Positions 57,883-64,000 of a stretch of DNA of 64,000 nt are shown piece after piece. The notes below the pieces were generated by a model. The model made no database searches, was not told the DNA's origin, and saw only the letters and a program-made list of their open reading frames with translations. The position numbers and the translations under genes are program-made. This DNA is from Agromyces sp. Root81 (GTDB lineage Bacteria > Actinomycetota > Actinomycetes > Actinomycetales > Microbacteriaceae): the NCBI RefSeq assembly GCF_001429165.1, contig NZ_LMIR01000002.1, positions 709,883-773,882 on the forward strand, written 5' to 3'. Position 1 is the first letter of the stretch. Every line of letters begins with the position of its first letter.

Positions 57883-58246
57883 ACTGCTGTCCTTCTGTCC
57901 TATGGGCTGCTGGTGCGGCCCGATGCGATCGACGGTCGACCGCTGCCCCGCACGGCGGGTTGCCGACGGAGCGGGGGCGAGGGGCGGGTGTGCGCTCAGG
58001 CATCCGCCGTCTCGTATCGGGTCATGCCACGCGGATCGGTCCGCCTCCGGGCAATCAGATGGAGGCACGGGCGAGCGCCCGCTTGATGGAGGAATCAGTG
58101 AACATACCCTATCGGGTGACGTTCAGCTTCACACGGTACGCGACCGAATCGTGACCTGGGAAGACCTTCGTCGGAAATTCCTCATGATCGGCGCGATTCC
58201 GGCAGGGTGCCAGCACGCACCCAGCGAATGGGTGGAGAATCGAGGC
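57883..58246. other. 364-nt region between cold-shock gene 2 and vanZ
   Basis: No convincing gene. It should contain the promoter and leader of cold-shock gene 2 on the minus strand and the vanZ promoter on the plus strand. Confidence 0.5.
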
Positions 58247-58828
58247 ATGAACCGCCGCCCCCTCGGTCTCGTCGCTGCTGCATACGCAGCCGCGGTGCTG
58301 TGGGCGACGATCGGTCCGGCACCGTGGCGCACCGCCGGGCATCAGGTCGACGGCGGCATCCTGAACCCTGACGCGTGGACGGCTCCCGTCACCTGGACGA
58401 CCGGCTATCTCGCCGAGATCGCCTTCAACGTGGCGATCTTCGTGCCCGTCGGCGTGCTCGCGGCGCTCCTCATCCCCCGTCGCCGCTGGCCGCTCGCGAT
58501 GCTCGCCGGCCTCGGCTTCACCGTCGTCATCGAACTCGTGCAGGTGCCCGAGCCCACTCGCATCTCCGATCCGCGCGACCTCGTGATGAACACGACGGGC
58601 GCGGTGCTCGGTGTGCTGATCGTGGTGCTCGCGCGAGGTGTGCGCCGCGCGGGCCTCGTCGCCGCCTCGCTGACCGAGGGCGCATTGCCGAGCCTGACGG
58701 ATGCCGCGAGGCCCTCCGCCGACCTCGGGTTCGACGACATCGCGGTCGAGCCCATCGACGCCATGCCCACGGCGGCTCCCGAGCCTGAGCCGGCCCTCGC
58801 CGCGGTGCCCGCCGACCGCGCCGCGTAG
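58247..58828 (+). CDS. VanZ family membrane protein
   Basis: A 193-residue protein with the VanZ-like pattern: helix 1 (LGLVAAAYAAAVLWATIGPAPWR), NVAIFVPVGVLAALLIPRRRWPLAMLAGLGFTVVIELVQ with the typical NxxxFxPxG and E-x-x-Q, then RISDPRDLVMNTTGAVLGVLIVVLAR. A 50-residue Ala/Pro-rich cytosolic tail follows. The VanZ fold may be a membrane enzyme; its role here is unknown. The only start features are GAGG and a weak GAGAAT box. Confidence 0.85.
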   Translation: MNRRPLGLVAAAYAAAVLWATIGPAPWRTAGHQVDGGILNPDAWTAPVTWTTGYLAEIAFNVAIFVPVGVLAALLIPRRRWPLAMLAGLGFTVVIELVQVPEPTRISDPRDLVMNTTGAVLGVLIVVLARGVRRAGLVAASLTEGALPSLTDAARPSADLGFDDIAVEPIDAMPTAAPEPEPALAAVPADRAA

Positions 58829-58892
58829 GCCTGTACGACCCTGCTCGACATCCGCCACCTCCACGGGGAGGTCGCGCCAGTACAGTAGGCGG

Positions 58893-59720
58893 GTGACTTC
58901 CGCCGACTCGTCCGCCGCCGCTGCCGAACGCCGCGCCTCCTGGCTCCGGCTCGCACTGATCGGCGCCGTCGGCGGGCTGCTCTCGGGAGCCTTCGGCGTC
59001 GGCGGCGGCATCCTCATGGTGCCGCTGTTCGTGACGTTCGCCGGCATGGACCAGCGACGCGCCTCGGCGACCTCGCTCGCGGCGATCGTGCCGACGGCGA
59101 TCGTGGGTTCGATCGTCTACTTCGCGAACGGCGAGGTCGCCCTGATCCCGGCCCTGTTCGTGGCCGCTGGCGGCATCATCGGCTCCTGGATCGGCGCACG
59201 GCTGCTCCGGCGGCTGCCGCTCGGCTGGCTGCGGTGGATGTTCATCGCGCTGCTCGTCGCGGTCGCCATCCGCATGCTGCTCGTCGTGCCCGAGCGCGCG
59301 GTGGCCGGTGTCGAGCTCGACGCCCTCACCATCATCGGCATGGTCGCCCTCGGACTCGTGATCGGCGTGGCGTCCGGCCTCTTCGGCATCGGCGGCGGCC
59401 TCGTCATGGTGCCCGCCTTCATCCTCTTCTTCGGCATGAGCGACCTCGTCGCCAAGGGCACCTCGCTCGCCGTCATGATCCCCACCGCGATCAGCGGCAC
59501 CGTCACGAACGCCCGCGGCGGCGTGGTCGACCTGCGGGCCGGCATCATCGCCGGCATCGCGGCGACCGTCGCCTCGTTCGGCGGCGTCGCCATCGCGCAC
59601 CTCATGTCGCCCGAGTGGTCGAACTGGCTGTTCGCCGCGCTCGTCGTGATCGCGGCCGTGCAGCTGTCGGTGCGCGCCATCCGCATGCAGAAGAAGGAGA
59701 GGAGCGAACGTGTCGCTTGA
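58893..59720 (+). CDS. TauE/SafE family anion permease
   Basis: A 275-residue, eight-helix protein with two TauE/SafE repeats: LIGAVGGLLSGAFGVGGGILMVPLFV and MVALGLVIGVASGLFGIGGGLVMVPAFILFFG. The family exports sulfite or organosulfonates, or imports sulfur compounds. The GTG at 58893 is preceded by TACAGT at 6 nt. Its stop overlaps the next gene by 11 nt. Confidence 0.9.
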   Translation: MTSADSSAAAAERRASWLRLALIGAVGGLLSGAFGVGGGILMVPLFVTFAGMDQRRASATSLAAIVPTAIVGSIVYFANGEVALIPALFVAAGGIIGSWIGARLLRRLPLGWLRWMFIALLVAVAIRMLLVVPERAVAGVELDALTIIGMVALGLVIGVASGLFGIGGGLVMVPAFILFFGMSDLVAKGTSLAVMIPTAISGTVTNARGGVVDLRAGIIAGIAATVASFGGVAIAHLMSPEWSNWLFAALVVIAAVQLSVRAIRMQKKERSERVA

Positions 59721-60633
59721 GGCCGGTTGGTACGACGACGAGTCGGATGCCGCATCGCTGCGCTATTGGGACGGTAACGGCTGGACACCGCACACCGCCC
59801 CGAGACCTGCGGATGCCGCGCCGAACCCGCTGCCCGCCGCGGCAGCGTCCGCACCTGCACCGATGGCGGCCCAGGCGCCGCCCGCACCGGCTCCTGCCCC
59901 TCCTCTCGAACAGGTGTCGCCGTTCGCACCGCCGTTCCCCTCGTTCGCCCCGGCGCCGGCATTCGACGGCATCGACGAGTCGACGACGGCACGCCCGGCC
60001 GGGTCCACAGCCCAACCGGTCGCCCCGGCTGCTCCGTTCGCGCCGCCGATCGCGCCGCCGGTCGCCTTCCCACCGCCGGTCGCACCCGCCGCGTTCGCGC
60101 CGCCGTCCGCTCCGTTCGCACCGCCGGTGCCGCCCGCACCAGCCGCCGTGCCGAACGCGACGATGCCGTTCCCGCCCGCACCCGCATCGCCCTCGGAGTT
60201 CCCCTCGTACACGCTGCCCGCCCCTCCGGGGTACGCCATCGAGGACCAGACGACCGCGCCGCTCCCGCCCGCCTACGGCACGCCCGCGCCGTCCGGCCCC
60301 CAGTTCTCCTACGAGCCGTACCGCACCACCGGCCGCACGTTCATCGCGACCTGGCTGTTCGCGATGCTGCTCGGTTTCTGGGGCGCCGACCGCTTCTACC
60401 TCGGCAAGATCGGCACGGCGATCGCGAAGCTCCTGACGCTCGGCGGTCTCGGCGTATGGGTGCTCGTCGACCTCCTGCTCGTGCTGACCGGCGCGCAGCG
60501 CGATCGCGACGGACGCCCGCTCGAGGGCTACGACGAGCACAAGCGCACCGCGTGGATCGTGACGGGCGCGCTCGTCGGACTCTCAGTGCTCACGAGCATC
60601 GTGTCGGGCATCGCGAGCCTGCTCGTTCGCTGA
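59710..60633 (+). CDS. DUF2510 and TM2 domain protein
   Basis: A 307-residue protein: N-terminal DUF2510 (EAGWYDDESDAASLRYWDGNGWTPHTAP), a Pro/Ala/Phe-rich disordered linker (about 30-195) and a C-terminal TM2 domain (FIATWLFAMLLGFWGADRFYLGKIGTAIAKLLTLGGLGVWVLVDLLLVL) with a third helix. TM2 proteins are thought to scaffold or sense. The GTG lies within the TauE gene end, with AAGGAGAGGAG upstream, implying coupled translation. Confidence 0.88.
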   Translation: MSLEAGWYDDESDAASLRYWDGNGWTPHTAPRPADAAPNPLPAAAASAPAPMAAQAPPAPAPAPPLEQVSPFAPPFPSFAPAPAFDGIDESTTARPAGSTAQPVAPAAPFAPPIAPPVAFPPPVAPAAFAPPSAPFAPPVPPAPAAVPNATMPFPPAPASPSEFPSYTLPAPPGYAIEDQTTAPLPPAYGTPAPSGPQFSYEPYRTTGRTFIATWLFAMLLGFWGADRFYLGKIGTAIAKLLTLGGLGVWVLVDLLLVLTGAQRDRDGRPLEGYDEHKRTAWIVTGALVGLSVLTSIVSGIASLLVR

Positions 60634-60648
60634 CGCCGCCCTTCGCGG

Positions 60649-60654
<6 letters not shown>
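60628..60654. terminator. Bidirectional terminator between convergent genes
   Basis: CGCTGAC/GTCAGCG stem with an inner CCGC/GCGG pair, spanning the stop codons of the TM2 gene and the sigma-factor gene. Confidence 0.65.
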
Positions 60655-61884
<1,230 letters not shown>

Positions 61885-61890
61885 CGGGCG

Positions 61891-62265
61891 TCACACGTCG
61901 GGGCCCGACGCCATCTCGAGCACCGGCCGCACCTCGACGAGGCCGAACTGGGACTCGGGGAAGCGCGCGGCGATCTCGACGGCCCGCGCCTCGCTCTCGC
62001 AGTCGACGAGGTAGAAGCCGGCGAGCAGCTCCTTCGTCTCGGCGAAGGGCCCGTCGCTCGCGACCGTGCCGTCGTCGCCGTTCGTCACGCGCTTGGCGAG
62101 CGAGATGTCGGCGAGCGCCTCGGCCGCGACGAGTTCGCCCTTGGACTCGAGTTCGTCGCTGATGCGTCCGTAGTACTCGTAGCCCTCGGCCTGCTCCTCA
62201 GGCGTGAAGGCGCTCCACACGGCGCGCGACTCGGGGTTGCTGTAGATCTGGATCAGGTACTTCAT
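61891..62265 (-). CDS. DGPF/YCII-related protein, ECF42 partner
   Basis: A 124-residue YCII-fold protein starting MKYLIQIYSNPES and carrying the group motif SDGPFAETKELLAGFYLVDC. Such proteins accompany ECF42 sigma factors and are frequent members of their regulons; their biochemical role is unknown. AAGGAG 8 nt before the ATG fixes the start at 62265. Confidence 0.9.
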   Translation of the reverse strand: MKYLIQIYSNPESRAVWSAFTPEEQAEGYEYYGRISDELESKGELVAAEALADISLAKRVTNGDDGTVASDGPFAETKELLAGFYLVDCESEARAVEIAARFPESQFGLVEVRPVLEMASGPDV

Positions 62266-62314
62266 CGGAATCGCTCCTTCGATCTGGGGAGGCTGAACCG
62301 CGCTCCCACCAGTA

Positions 62315-62342
62315 TGTCGAGGCTGTGTGACGGATTTCGACG
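62315..62342. promoter_or_regulatory. Candidate ECF42 promoter, palindromic
   Basis: An inverted repeat GTCGA-N16-TCGAC (62316-62341), read outward as TGTCGA...CGACG on the plus strand and CGTCGA...CGACAT on the minus strand. TGTCGA matches the -35 element I recall for ECF42 targets. It lies 50 bp before the DGPF gene and 83 bp before the divergent ligase gene. Confidence 0.5.
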
Positions 62343-62424
62343 ATTCGAGGTCACCCGCGTTCACGGGGCTTGACACCGGCACCGCGGGTGAGGAGAGTTC
62401 GATCAGCGCTCGGGGGAGGCTCTG

Positions 62425-63549
62425 ATGGTTGCGGAACCGACGACGTTCGGAATCGAGGAGGAGTTCGTCTTCCTCGATCGGGAAACCCTACGACCAGCGG
62501 ATGTCGCGGCGGGCGCGTTCGACACCCTCTCCGCGTTGCCGGCGTGGGCTCCGATCACGCACCGCGAGTTCCTCGCATCACAGGTCGAGCACGCCTCGAC
62601 GGTGTTCACCTCGACCGACGCGGCGCTCGCCTCGCTCGTCGGATTCCGGCACGAGCTCGCCGAGGAGGCCGCACGGCTCGGGGTGACCGTCGCGAGTGTC
62701 GGCGCTCCGCCCGACGCGCACGGGTTCCCGACGGTCACCGACCTGCCGCGGTACCTGCGCATCGTCGACGAGATGGGCGGGGTCATCGCCGACCACCAGA
62801 TCCAGGGGCTCCACGTGCACGTCGGCGTGGTCGACCACGATGCCGGGGTGCGTGCGCTCAACGTCACGCGCAACTGGCTGCCCCTCTTCTCGGCGCTGAC
62901 CGGCAACTCGCCGATCTGGCGCGGTCACGACACGGGATTCGAGAGCTGGCGCAACGTCTCCCAGCGGCGCTGGACGACGACCGGATGCCCGCCCGTGTTC
63001 CGCGACGGCGACGACTACGACCGCCGCCTCGAGCGACTCATCGGCATCGGCGGCATGCAGGACCAGGCGATCATCATGTGGAACGCGAGGCTCTCGTCGC
63101 ACCTTCCGACGATCGAGGTGCGGGTCGCCGACGCGCAGTTGGAGGCCTGGTCGGCGGTGCTGCTCGCCGCGCTCTTCCGCGCCCTCGTCGACTGCGTGCT
63201 CGACGACGAGCTCGGCAGGTCGGCGGCGGTGCAGCCCACCCCCGAAGCGGCGCCCGGGCCCGAACTCCTGAACGCGTCGCTCATGCATTCGGCGCACTCG
63301 GGCCTGCAGGGCGAGGTGCTCGACCCCGTGCTCATCGAGCTCCGGCCCGCCGAGGAGACGCTGGATCGCTGCATCCGCGTGCTGCAGCCGGCGCTCGAGG
63401 CCGCCGGCGACCTCGAGCTCGCACGCGAGGGCGTCGCACGGCTGCTGCGCAACGGCACCGGAGCTGCGCGTCAGCGCGCAGCATTTGCGGCGAACGGCAG
63501 GACCGGACTGCGCGAACTGTACGAGCCGACGTTCGCCGCTTCGCTCTAG
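62425..63549 (+). CDS. ybdK: Carboxylate-amine ligase (YbdK, glutamate-cysteine ligase family)
   Basis: A 374-residue ligase: FGIEEEFVFLDRET (Mg/glutamate-binding start), FLASQVEHAS, a GLHVHVGV signature near residue 130, and IEVRVADAQL in the second half. It is the YbdK/EgtA-like GCS2 group, which forms gamma-glutamyl amides or, weakly, gamma-glutamylcysteine. GGGGGAGG precedes the ATG. It is divergent from the ECF42 operon across a shared 159-nt region. Confidence 0.9.
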   Translation: MVAEPTTFGIEEEFVFLDRETLRPADVAAGAFDTLSALPAWAPITHREFLASQVEHASTVFTSTDAALASLVGFRHELAEEAARLGVTVASVGAPPDAHGFPTVTDLPRYLRIVDEMGGVIADHQIQGLHVHVGVVDHDAGVRALNVTRNWLPLFSALTGNSPIWRGHDTGFESWRNVSQRRWTTTGCPPVFRDGDDYDRRLERLIGIGGMQDQAIIMWNARLSSHLPTIEVRVADAQLEAWSAVLLAALFRALVDCVLDDELGRSAAVQPTPEAAPGPELLNASLMHSAHSGLQGEVLDPVLIELRPAEETLDRCIRVLQPALEAAGDLELAREGVARLLRNGTGAARQRAAFAANGRTGLRELYEPTFAASL

Positions 63550-63866
63550 GCAGCTGGCGGGTCACCGGCAGGCGGGTCGCCGGCGGTCGGGTCACCGGCA
63601 GGCGGGTCGCCGGCGGGCGGGTCGCCTTCGGTCGAATCCTGCATCGTCGGCGCCGCGCCGTCGGTCGACGGCTTCTTCGCCGCCCCGAACGCGAGGGCGA
63701 ATATGACACCGATGCCGAGACCGATGCCGATGCCCGCCCCGAGGTTGCCGAGGGCGGTGCCGAACGACACACCGATGCCGACACCGAGTGCGAGTCCGAT
63801 CCCCCAGCCCTCGATCGAGCGTGGCGGCGGCTTCGAGCTCGGCGAGGTCTCCGGGGTCTCGGTCAT
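63546..63866 (-). CDS. Glycine-zipper membrane protein with GDPPA repeats
   Basis: A 106-residue protein: a short Ser/Pro N-terminus, two Gly-rich helices with regular GxxxG spacing (IEGWGIGLALGVGIGVSFGTALGN and LGAGIGIGLGIGVIFALAFGAA), and a C-terminal tail of five GDPPA/GDPTA repeats encoded by 15-bp tandem DNA repeats (63550-63620). The function is unknown; glycine zippers often drive oligomerisation. Its stop overlaps the ligase gene by 4 nt. An alternative ATG lies 6 codons upstream. Confidence 0.8.
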   Translation of the reverse strand: MTETPETSPSSKPPPRSIEGWGIGLALGVGIGVSFGTALGNLGAGIGIGLGIGVIFALAFGAAKKPSTDGAAPTMQDSTEGDPPAGDPPAGDPTAGDPPAGDPPAA

Positions 63867-63886
63867 GCGTTCATCCCACCCCATCG

Positions 63887-63911
63887 CGCGCGGCGGCGCC
63901 TCCGCCGCGCG
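63887..63911 (-). terminator. Terminator of the gene at the right edge
   Basis: A perfect 10-bp stem (CGCGCGGCGG/CCGCCGCGCG) with a 5-nt loop, 11 nt after the stop at 63922. Confidence 0.7.
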
Positions 63912-63921
63912 ACGGAGATCC

Positions 63922-64000
63922 TCAGCAGCCGGGGCCGGACGGGTTCGCGTTGCAGTCGCCGTCGGTGAGCACCGTGTCGAACTCGCCGACGAGCACCCGT
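63922..64000 (-). CDS. C-terminal end of a probably secreted protein (cut by the window)
   Basis: The visible 25 residues end RVLVGEFDTVLTDGDCNANP, then SGPGC before TGA. Two cysteines, Asp/Gly turns and the lack of a basic tail suggest an extracellular protein, but the family cannot be assigned from this fragment. Confidence 0.5.
   Translation of the reverse strand, partial: RVLVGEFDTVLTDGDCNANPSGPGC

Overview
The window is 64 kb of about 70% GC DNA with densely packed genes on both strands. Its gene content and codon use (nearly all G or C at third positions) suggest an actinobacterium of the Microbacteriaceae, possibly Agromyces-like. This placement is inferred from DUF2510 proteins, a CtpE-type ATPase, a DUF3516 helicase, an ECF42 sigma factor with a DGPF partner, LGFP repeats, and many apparently leaderless genes with a TAnnnT box about 6 nt before the start codon. 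I saw no rRNA, tRNA, insertion sequence, prophage or CRISPR array. It looks like an ordinary chromosomal segment that carries several recently damaged genes.

Layout. 1-1.8 kb: a secreted GH5 glycosidase, cut by the left edge, whose start region is split by an exact 86-bp tandem duplication. 1.9-8.4 kb: an alpha/beta hydrolase, a PHP phosphoesterase with a DUF2255 gene, a DHA2 drug exporter behind a CsoR-like operator, a DUF2510 membrane protein and a zinc alcohol dehydrogenase. 8.4-16.2 kb: a CtpE-like P-type ATPase, an EamA permease, a hydrolase remnant, a YpfJ-type metalloprotease downstream of a proline iminopeptidase with a poly-aspartate tail, malate dehydrogenase and a small membrane protein. 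16.2-28 kb: TetR, an acyl-CoA oxidase-like enzyme, two paralogous membrane proteins, a GH3 beta-glycosidase, a secreted histidine phosphatase, a double TetR regulator, an ABC-2 exporter and a PadR regulator. 28-39 kb: a repeat-rich intergenic stretch, recQ, a 1516-residue secreted nuclease/5'-nucleotidase, an EamA permease and a Ski2-like helicase.

39-47 kb: an LGFP protein, a TetR gene divergent from a small membrane protein across twin palindromic operators, a membrane-embedded hydrolase, an AEC carrier, a phosphoketolase and a secreted Ala-rich protein. 47-56 kb: aldo/keto reductase, an ArsR-SRPBCC-VOC operon, a frameshifted DUF308-lipase fusion, a PhnB-type VOC protein, and a MarR-controlled MFS/AKR/DJ-1 operon in which the AKR has an internal deletion. 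56-64 kb: DUF4190 and TFIIB-zinc-ribbon proteins, two cold-shock genes, VanZ, TauE, a DUF2510-TM2 protein, an ECF42 sigma factor with its DGPF partner, a YbdK ligase, a glycine-zipper membrane protein and the end of a secreted protein.

Shared themes are local regulator-target pairs (TetR, MarR, ArsR, PadR, ECF42) with visible operators, secreted polymer-degrading enzymes (GH5, GH3, nuclease, lipase), and gene decay (GH5 start, hydrolase fragment, lipase, AKR). I found no wholly new system. The strongest unusual signals are the split GH5 start, the poly-Asp peptidase tail, the membrane-embedded hydrolase, the 28-kb hairpin and tandem array, and a strongly over-represented octamer.
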